Assembly (NCBI GenBank): GCA_963978545.1
Contig: OZ021724.1
Location: forward strand, 27,703,933 to 27,767,932
Direction: 5' to 3'
DNA: 64,000 nucleotides
From: Linyphia triangularis
Taxonomy: Eukaryota > Arthropoda > Arachnida > Araneae > Linyphiidae
The notes beneath the pieces are model-generated. The model ran no database searches, was not told the origin of the DNA, and saw only the letters and a program-made list of their open reading frames with translations. Shown in pieces: positions 1 through 11,749 of the stretch. The position numbers and the translations under genes were made by a program. The stretch's first letter is position 1. Each line of letters begins with the position of its first letter.

Positions 1-2787
1 GTTTATCATTTTTAACATACAAAAAGTTCAAATAAAAGGTTATTTTTTTTTAAATCAAAGCGATTATTTTCCATTAAATTTTTTGTATCCTTAATACTTA
101 TTAAATTACTTTCATATTTTATGAAAATACGTAGTCAATATTTTCCTCTACACTTTTAGACCTTAAATATCCACTACATATATCTATCCAACGTAAGCAC
201 CATTCAAAGAAAAGCAATCCTTTCAACCTTTAAAAAAACGCGAAATAATAGGTAGAAATGGGTAAACACACACAATAAAAGTGCCAACTTAGCGATGATT
301 CAATAAATATTCGAAATAAATGTTCTTCGCTTTCTTTTCCCGCCATTTCCTTCCTGCTCCCTTTGTTTTTATCTGCGTTAAAGTACCCTATGCTACCATC
401 CTTGCTTTTTGAAATTCCATTCCTTTTTTATATCTCTTGTTCTTGGAGTAAAGAAAGGCAGGCAAATACCTCTCTTTGACTCAGAGAAAGACCTTATTGT
501 TTATGTAGGAATATCCAGAAGATAGGGGTCTGAGTATTCACTGTAACTGTGCCCTTCAGGGATTCGAATAGAGCCATGGATCAGGTCTGGTAAATAGTTC
601 TAAAGGCGGGAAACTAGTGTAGTTGTAGTAGTTTAAAGTCATTTTACATTAAGACTTTTTGTATTCGCGAACCCTAAGGGTTCTGTGATATTATATTGTG
701 TAAAAATATGAATGTGTAAGTACGAGATTTGTTCTTTTGTTACTTCCTTTTTATAAATAAATGAGTTAAAAAGTGTTGCATATTAAATAATTGATGGCAA
801 AAGCATGGCATATATTTCAGACACGAAAAAAATATAGGTTTTTTAAGACTTGTCTTTTATTTTCATGCCTAAAATATTTAAGAAATTTAAATTGTTTTTT
901 AAAATTTATTTTGCTATTTACTAATATAGTAATGTATGTTACTGCTGTTTACTATTATTGTAATATATAAGCTTTAATTATTTATGATTTGCGTGTTTAT
1001 TTTTCCACTTGAGAAACTTTCAAGACTTTATATTTTTATGCATATTATACTTATGTCAATTTCCTAAATACTTTAATTTTAATATTTCATGAGTAAACAT
1101 ATATAATAACTAATTATATTTTATAAATTTAATATCTTCTCTATAACTATAATCGTAAGCTAAAAAGCCGTAACTCCTCCCCTCTACTCTCTCCAAAAAA
1201 ATCAAATGCTTATTTTAACGCTTTTGTGTTCGTACTTTGAAATTACATATTGCTTTATTTATGTATAGATTTGTATGGTTTAAGAACAAAGTGTCAAAAT
1301 ATTCAAATGTTGTTGTTGCTGTTATTTTTTTATTTTTTACTTTTTTTATTTTTTTATTTATGGCTTTTTAACTCACTACAACATCATAGTTATTGACTCA
1401 AACTAAAAGTTAATGCGCACTAAATTTACAAAAAGTATAAACACAGAAACAGGTAAAAAAAATTGTTTACAATTGCAAACAAAATGTATCCTTCTATTTA
1501 TGATATAAACGGATTTTCATACTTTCCCTTGTATGGTATTAAATTTATAATATAACAATGTTTAACTAACGATAATTAGTTAACGAGAGAATAAACTATT
1601 TTGGATTATTAAATAAAGGTATGATATACAGAAAATGGTTACACCAGAGAACACTAATTATGATATTAAGATTTTCAAGATTAGTAAAGCAGCAAAGTTA
1701 ATACAATATATGTGTCGCATATAGCATTGTCCTGATCTCTTTTCTGAAAGTAAACGAGTTTATTACGTTATATCTTTGCATTTTTATAATACGCCATCTT
1801 TCGCGTCTCGCGTATTATTCCGAATTTATCTGGCTGAATGTGGTGATAAAACTTACAGGAATTAACGATGCTCATAAATTTACCAAAAATTCAAGTTAAT
1901 TAACGTTAGCGAACTTTTAGCATTCTTGCTCTTATATAATGAGACAGAAAATATAGTTTAATTATGTACGCAATATTAGGTTTCTGAATACAAGTTAATT
2001 TTTGCGATGGACTGCATTATATTTTGGTAATTTGAATATCTTATGCGTATTTTTATTATATTAATGTATGAATTGTTATATGTAATATTGAACTATTCTA
2101 ATGTATGTTAGAAATATAAATAGATATTAGATATTTATTTTACAAATACCTTTCAGTTTACGTATGGTAATGTTGTCTGTTATTAAATAGTGTTCAATTG
2201 ATCATGTAGAGTAATGAAGGAATTATGTAAATATGAAAAACTAATACACATAAGAGTAAATTTAAAAGTCCTTTATCTTTCTTTCTTGAAATATTCTGAT
2301 GACATTCAAATCCTTCATATTTGCTCAATGCAGTTTTATGAAGAGAAGGGAAAATATGTTTGTTTGCAAGATTTAAAAAAAAAAAAAAAACTGGTTTATA
2401 TTCCTAGTTCCAACTCAAAAATTAAAACTATATATATTTGAGACTGTAAAAATATTTCCATTGTTTATTTTACTACCATTTTATCCTTTCAATTTAAATG
2501 TTACATGACATAGACATAAATAATGAGTCATTTAAAGGAAGTTAATTTGATATCATTAAACTTTTCATTCAACGGCAATTGTTTAAAAATAAAAGATGTT
2601 TGATGCCTTGTCACTAGAAAGAAAGGTTTTGGTTTCTAGTGAAATATTAGTTGCTGACAAAACACTAATGAAAGCATTCTTGTAAATAAAATGATAAAAG
2701 ATTTGGAACATTTTATTTATAAAAGTTCAATAAAAAGATTGAAATATAATGTACATTTTAATTGTTATTAAAACAAGTGTCAGTGTA
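1..2787. other. AT-rich non-coding DNA
   Basis: No gene, RNA or recognisable transposon is visible. The first ~600 bases include a pyrimidine-rich, less AT-biased stretch (about 330-620). In it, a good splice-acceptor-like string (pyrimidines then CAG, near 569) is followed ~30 bases later by a GGTAAAT donor-like string. That pairing is weak and could be chance. The remainder is low-complexity A/T sequence with short poly-A and poly-T runs. Confidence 0.6.
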
Positions 2788-4060
2788 ATTCAAAAATTTA
2801 ATTCAACGTATTTATTTCGGATTTTTATCTTAGCTGATATAAATAAAAAGCATTGAAAATAAAGTTTTGTATATTTGGATTACAATTTAATTTGACAGAA
2901 GATGAGTTTGATAAAAGGTAGAGATTTAAATGTTGATAGAAGCTAATAATAAAAGAGAAAATGCAGTTATTGTGTGCCAATTTCTAAAGATAATTTTAAA
3001 ACTTGAATTCAACGTAATTACTTCAGTTTTAATTATTCTCTACCATCTAAATTATAATATTTTTCTAATTTCTTTAATAATTATGAAATATATTAGTGCA
3101 AATAAAATGATCACAGACCTAAAAAAACTACAGAATACAAATAATTATTACATTTCCAATAGAGATTTAAATGTTGATAGAAGCTAACAATAAAGCAGAA
3201 AATGTAATTATTCTGCAATAAATTCTAAAAATAATTCCCAAAATTGATCCAACAAAATTCAGATTCAATTATTCTGTACTAATATAAGTTATAATATTGT
3301 AATGTCTCTAATAATCATACACATTAGTTCAAACATCACAGACCTAAAAAACAAAATATACAAAGAATTATTGCATTTCCAGTAGAGATTTAAACGTTGA
3401 TAGAAGCTAACAATAAAACAGAAATTGTAATTATTGTGCAATAAATTCTTGAGATAACTCCCAAACTTTAATCCAATGTAATTATTTCAGTTTTAATTAT
3501 TCTCTACCAATCTAAAAAATAATATTCTTCTAATTTCTTTAAAAATTATAAAACATATTAGAAACTACAGTATGCAAAGAATTATTGCATTTACAGTAGA
3601 GATTTAAACGTTGATAGAAGCTAACAATAAAACAGAAATTGTAATTATTGTGCAATAAATTCTTGAGATAACTCTCAAACTTTAATCCAACATAATTATT
3701 TCAGTTTTAATTATTCTCTACCAATCTAAAAAATAATATTCTTCTAATTTCTTTAAAAATTATGAAACATATTAGAAACTACAGTATGCAAAGAATGATT
3801 ACAGTGCCAATAGAGATTTAAACGTTGATAGAAGCTAACAATGAAACAGAAAATGTAATTATTCAGCAATAAATTCTTAAAATAATTCCCAAAATGTATC
3901 CAACATAATTATTTCAGATTCAATTATTTTTCACTAATCTAAATTATAATATTCTAATGTCTTTAATAATCAGAGACATTAGTTGAAACAAAGTGATCAC
4001 AGACCTAAAAAAAACAACTACAGAATACTAAAGTAGTATACAAAGAATTATTACAATTCC
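2788..4060. repeat. ~220-bp tandem repeat array, about five units
   Basis: A shared anchor (AGAGATTTAAA[T/C]GTTGATAG followed by AAGCTAA) recurs at 2920, 3161, 3384, 3598 and 3812, giving periods of 241, 223, 214 and 214 bases. Each unit continues with AACAATAAAACAGAAA, a CAATAAATTCT segment, an AATCCAAC..AATTATTTCAG segment and, in several units, CACAGACCTAAAA. A partial unit precedes the first anchor and another follows the last. The third and fourth units look most alike, which suggests recent local duplication. No coding capacity is seen. This is a diverged local satellite; its family is unknown. Confidence 0.9.
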
Positions 4061-5028
4061 AGAATTCAATCCAACGCAATTACATTAAACTTCTAAGCGA
4101 TATATCACATTCTTTGTACTTTTTGAAAGAAAAGAGAAATCTCTTTATTCCAAGCCGGATGGTAGTAGAAATATAAAAGCAGCCAGGACTATTGAGAAAG
4201 GTTAGGACACATTGCAAGAAAGAATGGAGATAAGACCAGAAGCCGTTGCTCCCTCTCTCTCTAAACCTGGGAAATAATCAAGATGAAAGTTTTCCTCCGC
4301 CATTGTACTAGAGTAATGACTGTCCTATTGTCAGAGGAAGACCTGTGGAAGACTCCAGGGAAAGAGATGGAATGGTAATGTAAAACTGGAGGAGAAATAG
4401 CCGAGAAAATAACTTTTTTTTTTTTTTTTTTTGTGGTGGGATGGAAGGTGGGGAGCGTTGGAAAACAGATTGTAGAGGTGGGAATGTAGTGTGTGATTGT
4501 TCTGAAATGCTTTTGCGAGGGGGTTTTAATGTATGTGAAATGCGTTTGAGAGTTTTAGCTGGATGAAGAAATTTTGGTCGTCAATGAAAGAGTGTGTGAA
4601 TTTTTGGATATTCTATCTAATAACAAAATATATCTATGAATCTGAAAGCGTAATAGGGTAAGTTTTGATTAATTGTATTAAGAATGTGTTTTGATTTTTT
4701 AATTACATACTTTAGTATTCATATTATATGAACCAGAAGAATTAGTGAAAATTTTCCGTTTAGATATTTTAGGTGTCATTTTAAAAAAGCATCTTAAATA
4801 TATGAAGGTCGGCATTCTGTATAACCTATAGCTATTTTTTAGAATAATGGAAGTTTTCATGCAAAGTATAAAACGGCTACTATTTCACATATTTCCTGGG
4901 AATTTCGTGGAATTACAAACAGGAAAAGTATGAAATACACCTGAAATTCGCTTCGAATATTACGTTGCATGTCACGTGACTTTTAACTTTCGCCTCAAGC
5001 CCAGACAATTATCATTTGTATTCTGCTA
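4061..5028. other. non-coding stretch with a TATA-like box
   Basis: The stretch 4140-4560 is less AT-rich than its surroundings. It holds a TATAAAAG motif near 4172 and, about 110 bases downstream, an ATG in good context (AATCAAGATG, 4283) that opens 31 codons before a stop. A poly-T tract lies at about 4412-4432. Without a longer frame or a partner exon I do not call a gene or promoter. Confidence 0.4.
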
Positions 5029-5194
5029 TTTATTATTAAATTATTATTATTAAATTATTATTATTAAATTATTATTATTAAATTATTATTATTAAATTAT
5101 TATTATTAAATTATTATTATTAAATTATTATTATTAAATTATTATTATTAAATTATTATTATTAAATTATTATTATTAAATTATTATTATTAAA
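5029..5194. repeat. 14-bp minisatellite (AAATTATTATTATT)n
   Basis: There are about 12 head-to-tail copies of a 14-base unit, nearly perfect, so the array is young. The right flank (CTCTAATTGTAAATTAAATG and on) is shared with a second locus at about 6096-6165. Confidence 0.95.
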
Positions 5195-7378
5195 CTCTAA
5201 TTGTAAATTAAATGAAAACTCGTTGTCCTCTTACTTATTTCTGTGTATTATACAAAATCTTACTCTAACTTGTTGAGCAAAAAATTAGTTTATACTGTGT
5301 TGCTGAAAAATGGAAATGTAAGAAGTGTTGAAGAAAGAGTCAAGATCAATGAACATGAGGAATGCAAGTCCTCATAATGATACCATTATCAGCAATTAAA
5401 TGTACCTATTTGACCCAAATAGCACTTGTCGTTCTATAGAATATCTAGGAATTACAAAAAAATGCACAGTGAAAGTATATAAAAATTACATATTTCATAC
5501 TTTATAAAAAAAAAATCCAATGCCTAGCTATTCTATAAAATGCTGGCGTTTCATGCATTGCAGTTAATACAAATAAAAGTGCGTAACAAAACAAATGATA
5601 CTGATGGTTCCTAACAGAAATTTACCATTATTAAAATACACAAGAATAATGTATAATTTGTACAAATTTCATATAATTTCATTTATAAACTATTACTTAT
5701 TATATTTCATCAAGAACCTTAATTTAAAAGGGAAAAAAAAAAGGTTACGTTATGCCGATATCAAGAAGGTAAAATAAATTACAATTGTATTTCGTGTAAC
5801 TTGCCCGATCCGTAAACCTGACGAAGAAACTTTATCTCATCAAAGTAAATAAAATTATTAAAATAATTATTTTTAATAAATAGTCTACATTTACATTTGC
5901 TCTAACCGATGACTACATGGAATCTGATGGCACTAACAATATCTTTTGAAAACAGTAGTAAATAGATTGCCAAAGTTGTACCTCTAGAGGATCCATGATC
6001 AAACATTAAGATCATACACAGGGGGAGGATTTAGCCGCTTTATTGTTAGTTTTAATAACGCGAGGTAGAGTGTAATATTTCAATCAAATAATTGTTTTGT
6101 CACGTTATTATTATTAAATTCTAATTGTAAACTAAATGAAAACTAGTTATTCTGTTATTGATTTCTGTGTGCTATCAAAGCTTTAGACTTGTTACGACTA
6201 ACATTAACGAATAGTTGAATTCTAGTATTTGTTAAATTAAATTATCATATAGATCAAAATGGTTTTTAGTAATAAATTTACACGTAGTATGAAAGAAAAT
6301 ACTGTAACGCTACGTAGTCAGAGCCACCAAGAAATTCATTCATGCACAGAATAATTGGACCAATAAATTTGGGTGCGCATTATCGATGAAAGATATTTCA
6401 GTTGCAATAATTCGGAATAAACAAAAATTATTTAATAAAAATTTATTTAATAGGACATTACTTAAATTTACTAAAAATCAAAAAATTTTTATCTCTTCGA
6501 CTACTCTTTGATATATGTTAAAGAAAAAGATTATTTTAATTATTAAGTATCTTTTAATTATTCAATTGATTTTCAAATGAATTGCCATATTGAGATTAAC
6601 CTCCCCAAGAAATGATTGAAAATACAAAATTTTCAGTTATTAATTCTTATAGTCTATAGAACAGTAAACAAATGATTTTTTTTTTTTTTTTAATTCGAGA
6701 CAATTGAAAAAAAATTAAAAAATTCAACAAATCGCAGATTTTCTCACAAATGTTACCTTTTTCTTGAAATGTATATTTTCTGAATTAATAATCATCAATA
6801 TTTTTTATTTCATTTTATTATATGTATGTGTTTAATTTGAAAATATAATGTTATTGAAACTTATAAATGCTAAATTTTTAAGTTATTACATAACATTTAT
6901 CTCAGGAGTGTTCCTTATTTTCCAAGAATAATATGGTTTTCTCTATCATATTAAGTAAAAAACAGTTTTGTGACAAATCTGTCAACTTCAAAGTTTTTAA
7001 TCAACTTCAAGACAACTAAGTTTTCAAATATGGACTTCAATTCAAAACAGCACCGAAAAGAAAAACCCAAACCATTTCCAAGGAAATCACTAACTTTTAA
7101 AACAGGGCAATTGCAGTCTTCCACCTTCAAATACCTCCGAACCCTAATTCAACTGTTAGTTCGGGAACACATCCAGCCAAGCACAGCATTCCTTTTCCGA
7201 CTTCTTCTCAACCCCATCAGCCTTTTTTTTTTACTCCCATTTCCGTTTTAAAGTCCAATCATCCAAATAAAAACTAGAATGGAAAAAAAAGAGGTAGGAA
7301 AACACTAGGTTAGAGAAGCATGCCAGATAACGAAAACATGGCCTCTTCTTTTTAGCCATGGTTTCTTCGAATTTTTCT
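5195..7378. other. AT-rich non-coding DNA
   Basis: Apart from the repeat copy at 6096-6165 and a poly-T tract near 6677-6692, nothing is identifiable. The open frame at 6970-7251 is a Lys/Phe-rich low-complexity frame with no recognisable domain. Confidence 0.6.
6096..6165. repeat. second copy of the minisatellite flank
   Basis: This stretch has a short TTATTATTATTAAA run followed by TCTAATTGTAAACTAAATG, AAAACTAGTTATTCTGTTAT and TGATTTCTGTGTGCTAT. It matches the sequence immediately right of the 5.0-5.2 kb minisatellite (5188-5255). The two loci therefore share one ancestral repeat, and the 14-mer expanded in only one of them. Confidence 0.75.
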
Positions 7379-7495
7379 GCAAATTACTGAGACTGAGCAA
7401 GTGCACATTTGAGTTTCTTTGTTCAGGGGAAGAAATTTGAATAATATTCGTTTTTTTTCTTCCTTCATTTTGTCGAAGCATTTCTGCCCTGATTA
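7379..7495. repeat. 117-bp dispersed duplication, copy A
   Basis: The sequence from GCAAATTACTGAGACTGAGC to TTCTGCCCTGATTA recurs at 8068-8184 with only a few substitutions (roughly 93-95% by eye). Copy A continues into ordinary sequence, whereas copy B stops exactly at the target site of the Tc1-like element. No function is apparent. Confidence 0.92.
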
Positions 7496-7960
7496 TGTTT
7501 AATTTAGACTGAATTTTCTTCTGCAGTTTTGTTCAGGCTCGTTAGACTTTTATTAAAGTTTGAACGGACGAAAACTTCTTTTTTCGTTAGCTGAGTTTTT
7601 CTTTGTGTGTGTTCAGAGTCCTTTTTAATTCAGATAAATTCCTTTTGCTACATTGTACATTTTCGGGGATCATTCGAGTCGTTTGGCAACAAAAGTTAAA
7701 TTAATGTTATGAATTTCATCAGAAATCTGCGGTTTTTTTGCTATGGAAACTTCTAGAAAAAAAAATTCCATTGGACAAAATTTGGAAACTGCTTTATCTT
7801 GTAAAAAATCAATATACAATGATTAATATACTTAAAAACTATGTAAATAATGCAAAATTAGTCTTTTAATGTTTTTTTTTCCCAAAATGTAGAAAATCTA
7901 ACGAACGATTTTCCGAAAATTTCATGTTACGCCATCAGCTCTAAAAAAAAAATATAATGA

Positions 7961-7991
<31 letters not shown>

Positions 7992-8067
7992 TTGTAGTAA
8001 CACATACAATAAAAAGTAATTGTGTTATAAGCTAAATTTGTTTCTAAGAAATCATAATTATATTTTA

Positions 8068-8184
8068 GCAAATTACTCAGACTGAGCAAGTGCACATTTG
8101 AGTTTCTTTGTTCAGAGGAAGACATTTGAGTAATATTCGGGTTTTTTCTTCCTTCATTTTGTCGAAGCATTTCTGCCCTGATTA
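8068..8184. repeat. 117-bp dispersed duplication, copy B, abutting the Tc1-like element
   Basis: This copy has the same direction as 7379-7495. Its last two bases (8183-8184) are the TA that serves as the left target-site dinucleotide of the neighbouring Tc1-like element. Past the right end of that element (after 9645) only weak resemblance to the continuation of copy A can be seen. Confidence 0.92.
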
Positions 8185-8224
8185 TCATATTAATGGAAAC
8201 ACCCTAGATTTATAAGGAATCTTT

Positions 8225-9475
8225 TATCAGTATGGCGTAGGACCGTCTTTTGCATGTAATACAGTTTGGATTCACCTAGGTATCAAATCATACAATGCTG
8301 AATACTGTTTAGAGGAATATTGTATCATTCTTCATGGAGATATTGTGAAAATTCCGGAAGAGAGGGGTGGAGGCTACGGATTCGGGTGAACTTTCTAAAA
8401 TAGAATCAATGAAGAAGCCTGAGAAGCAAAGAAGTTCAAGTGACTTGGTTAAAATTCCGAATCCGGTACGGATTCTGCGCCAAGAATTGCTTACATCAAA
8501 CCGCGCCAAATTATGGCAACCATAGACAGTACGCTTGTCCTTAAATAAAATGGCGGGGATGCCATTTTTTGGCGAAAATCACCTTAGCGCAGAATCCGTA
8601 CCGGATTTCAAATTTTAACCAAGTCACTTGGACCCCTTTGCTTCTCAGACCTTCAATTACTTTGAAGTCGAGGGACAATGCAGGCCAAAGTAGATGTTTC
8701 ACTTCTTCCTCGTGTTCATCAAATTATGATTGGACAAGTCCTGCTGTATGAATTGGAGTATTATCATCCTAGAAAATTCCCTCTCCTGCGCGAAATAAAG
8801 TTTGCATCATAGGATGGACCTCTCTATACTTCTTTCTCTCCAGTGATCCTTCCTTTCAGGGTTATATTTGCAGTTACAGCAGAAAACTAAGACATGGTTG
8901 TCAATTTCATGACGGATCGATTTCTATGCTTAGCAGTTGGAAGGAGACAATCACGATCTTATACTTGTACATGTATCCTCCAAACGCACACTCGTCTTAT
9001 TGTGAGGAAAAAAGTAAAAGATGATTCGTCTGACCAGATGACTGTCTTCCACTAATCATTCGATCTGCTTTTGTAGTTGTGGCACCACTATAGATGACGT
9101 TTGGCATTAAAATCTGTGACAAGTGGATTGGGAATTGCTACTTTTCGTAAATTTTCTGTTCATGAAAGTGCAACCTAACTGTAATTGTCACTGGAAAATT
9201 CAGATGCTGATTGAGCTCTGCGGTTACTTTAGATGCTGTTGTTTTTCTTTTTAGATTGTACAACCCGCTTCAAAACCCGTCGATCTCCTTTACTCAGCTT
9301 CTCTATCCGTCCACTACTTTGCTTTGCCGAGATTGTCTTGCAGCGTTGTGTGTAAGCTGTCATGACTTTAGACACCATACATTTAGAAAAGCTTAAAAGC
9401 AGGGATGTATCGGACACAGTTGCTAGTCGGTCTACTACAATGTTACCTCTGTGATGTCTGACGTTTACCACTTTT
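8225..9475 (-). pseudogene. Tc1-like transposase pseudogene
   Basis: Minus-strand translation gives Tc1 transposase landmarks in the expected order, but in shifting frames. Near 9300 is the N-terminal helix-turn-helix region, with KLSKGDRRVLKRVV. Around 8990-9040 is WSDESSFTFF followed by V.VWR, which is the motif of the second catalytic acidic residue. At about 8690-8770 come remains of the DD..PIHTA block and a WPA.S.D segment. At about 8250-8360 is the C-terminal FSQYLHEE.YNIPL segment. Several stops and frameshifts break the frame, and a foldback element interrupts it right after the WPALSLDFKVIE segment. Family assignment rests on established Tc1 motif order. The gene is clearly dead. 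Confidence 0.9.
8411..8652. mobile_element. foldback MITE nested in the Tc1-like element
   Basis: Two arms of ~70 bases (about 8411-8484 and 8583-8652) are inverted copies of each other at roughly 87% identity. Both contain GAGAAGCAAAG, AAGTGACTTGGTTAAAATT and ATCCGGTACGGATTCTGCGC. The spacer is ~100 bases. The unit interrupts the transposase frame just after the conserved VIE position, so it inserted after the Tc1 copy. The exact target duplication is unclear. The arms contain the self-complementary ATCCGGTACGGAT. Superfamily unknown. Confidence 0.85.
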
Positions 9476-9645
9476 GAAAAAAATCCAAGTCGTATACAAC
9501 TTCACTAAAACTACCTCATACATACCATGATAAATGCTCATTATGTTAAAATAAAAAACCCTGCTAGCTAGGATTATATTTTAATGCTTACGAACCGCAT
9601 TCTTAAAATTCACTTTTATTCACAGGTGTTTCCATTAATTTGATA

Positions 9646-10034
9646 ACCATCTGTATCTAGTGAATTTTTTAACATGGAAGTTCTCACAAAACTAACCATT
9701 TAAATTTATACAAAGCTTTTAAAATTTACTAAATTAATACATAAAATCCAAATTAGTATTTCATATCATAGATAATTCTATGTGAAACCTTTATTAAAAA
9801 TTTCATCTTTAGCACTTTATGAGAAATTACTGTTTACCAAGACATTGCAGTCGAAAATCACAATTACTAGAAAAACGCATTAAGCTAAGGATTAGTAAGA
9901 TTGTTCCTCTTTGCACTATAAACAAGGTAATACAAGTTGTATAATTAGATACTATGTTACACAACTTGAAATAGACATGGCTCTGTATCCCAATACCCTT
10001 CCATACAGCAGCATTGTATACTCGGAATCAATAA
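9646..10034. other. AT-rich spacer between transposons
   Basis: Nothing is recognisable. A weak likeness to sequence following copy A of the 117-bp duplication (TGAATTTT near 9661) is too short to interpret. Confidence 0.5.
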
Positions 10035-10042
10035 CTTTAGTG

Positions 10043-10471
10043 CATAGACTTATTATTATCAATAGACTGCGCGTTCCCACTTCAATTATACAACGAGAAT
10101 GAAACCAAAATGAATCACATGAGTAGGGACTTTTTGGGAGCAGGTTTGCAGATTTGGCGGGTTTCTCCTCATTCAGGCGATAAAGGATAATAAGATTATT
10201 AGATAAAGGATTAATTTTACGACGTAGTTGTCTTGTATGTTAAATTGTTGGTTGCTAGACCGCATGTTTAGAGTAACCTCGTGTAACCAAATTAAAAACC
10301 ACGTGACTGATAGACGAAGGAAAACGATCTTTATCGCCTGAGTGAGGAGAAACCAGTCAAATCTGCAACCCTGCTCCCAAAAAGTCCCTACTCATGTGAT
10401 TCATGTTGGTTTCATTCTCGTTGTATAATTGAAGTGGGAACGCGCAGTCTATTGATAATATTAAGTCTATG
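10043..10471. mobile_element. long-TIR MITE with 8-bp target duplication, hAT-like
   Basis: The element starts CATAGACTTA and ends TAAGTCTATG. Its inverted arms are ~150 bases each and almost identical, sharing CAATAGACTGCGCGTTCCCA, GAATCACATGAGTAGGGAC, TTTTTGGGAGCAGG and CAGGCGATAAAG. The octamer CTTTAGTG flanks both ends (10035-10042 and 10472-10479). It is a perfect 8-bp target-site duplication, the length typical of hAT elements. The central ~130 bases are non-palindromic and non-coding. The clean TSD and arms suggest a fairly recent insertion. The hAT assignment is inferred from TSD length only. Confidence 0.9.
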
Positions 10472-10615
10472 CTTTAGTGTGTGTTTACTTCCTAATAGCA
10501 ATAAAATTGTTTACATGCTACCACACTCAAGTAGCATCTAAAAACACGCCTTAAAACTTTTAGCTCCAAGACCAAGTTAACTTTGATCAATCAAGTGATT
10601 ATTGTTATCATTAAA

Positions 10616-10757
<142 letters not shown>

Positions 10758-10805
10758 TTTTGTGAAACCATTTTCTAAATCGTGCAAATTTGAACTCCCC
10801 CTTAA

Positions 10806-11009
10806 CCCTTTGCACTCGAGAGACGCCTCTCAGGCGCCACACGATTGGATTCTGAAACACGAGAGGACCACTAGGTTCGATGCGGAAATTTAATGAAAGG
10901 CCAATGACTGTGTTTAGTTTCTATAACGCAAATCCATGAACGCCAACCGAACCTAAAATGTCTCGAGTTGCTGGTCCCTTCGCGTGAAAAAGGCATCGAA
11001 TGCAAAGGG
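10806..11009. mobile_element. piggyBac-like MITE
   Basis: The ends are CCCTTTGCACTCGA and, at the right, the complement of CCCTTTGCATTCGA (13 of 14 identical). The left flank is TTAA (10802-10805); the right flank is TTAT, one base off. CCC-starting TIRs at a TTAA target are the hallmark of the piggyBac superfamily. The body is ~204 bases, GC-richer than its surroundings, non-coding, and carries a subterminal palindromic stretch (AGACGCCTCTCAGGCGCC). The degraded right TTAA suggests age. Confidence 0.78.
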
Positions 11010-11749
11010 TTATTATATTTATGTAAGTTTAGGCTTTGAGTCCACAGATAGACAATTGGGAGAGATAAGAGGTCATTGGTTATTTCCTTGTTATATTAAA
11101 GTTGGCATTTACTGTCTTTTCATACTGCCTATCAACTAACAAAGGTTAAAAAAACATTTCTAAGTCTGTCTTAAGCAGAACACTTAGTGGTCTGACTTAT
11201 TTAAAACTGGAAAGCTGATTGGTCTGCCAAGCATGTCAATTTAATAATTGCTTGTAAATGGAAGTTTCATGTAACCTTCTACGACATAAAGATATTATTC
11301 AGTTGTTTAAATGTGAAATCGGGAAAAAAGGTGACATTTTGAACTTTTCTTCATTTTTATTTGCAGTTACCGATTCGATAATTTTCTTAATTTCTATATT
11401 ACTTTTAGTCAACACTAGTCTTATTCTCAAAATGCATTAATATTTTTTTAGAGAAATAAAACTTGTAAAATATGTTGCTTTTTCTTTTTATTCTCATGGA
11501 CTGTTTCTTGTCATCCATTTTGGTCTTAATTGTCTTATATACTGTTACACAAATTTTCTGTATATAGTTGTAAATAGTGGCGTATTAATTTAAAATTCAA
11601 TTGTAATTTATTTTATCTTATTTTATTTATTAACAGCGATAATACAGGTTAGAAAAAGGTGGCAACACCTAAAGCAATCGGGAAATTTCGAGTTGTTTCT
11701 TTTAGTTAACGAGTTGGTTGGATATTTCGAGAAGGTTCTCACGCGCTTG

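Larger units (their letters stand above)
8185..9643 (-). mobile_element. Tc1-like DNA transposon, decayed
   Basis: The terminal inverted repeats are TCATATTAATGGAAACACC at the left end and its near-perfect complement ending ..TTAATTTGA at the right. They differ at one position over ~19 bases. TA dinucleotides flank both ends (8183-8184 and 9644-9645), the TA target duplication of Tc1/mariner elements. The body (about 1.2 kb without the nested insertion) carries a broken transposase on the minus strand. The size fits a full-length Tc1-like element. It can no longer make an active enzyme, but its ends remain recognisable. Confidence 0.93.

Noticed and set aside
569..605. A ~30-base micro-exon between a CAG acceptor and a GTAAAT donor
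   Set aside because: The sites are plausible individually, but with no neighbouring exons or conservation the pairing cannot be supported.
2788..4060. Regularly spaced repeats that could suggest a CRISPR array
   Set aside because: The repeated unit fills the whole ~220-base period, the spacing is irregular, there are no cas genes, and the DNA is eukaryotic.
4165..4375. TATA box followed by a short ATG frame as a gene start
   Set aside because: The frame is only 31 codons, there is no initiator at the right spacing, and no downstream exon is visible.
5980..5994. TCTAGAGGATCC, identical to part of a common cloning-vector polylinker
   Set aside because: Only 12 bases match, the flanks are not vector sequence, and A/T-rich native sequence continues on both sides. 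Chance is the simplest explanation.
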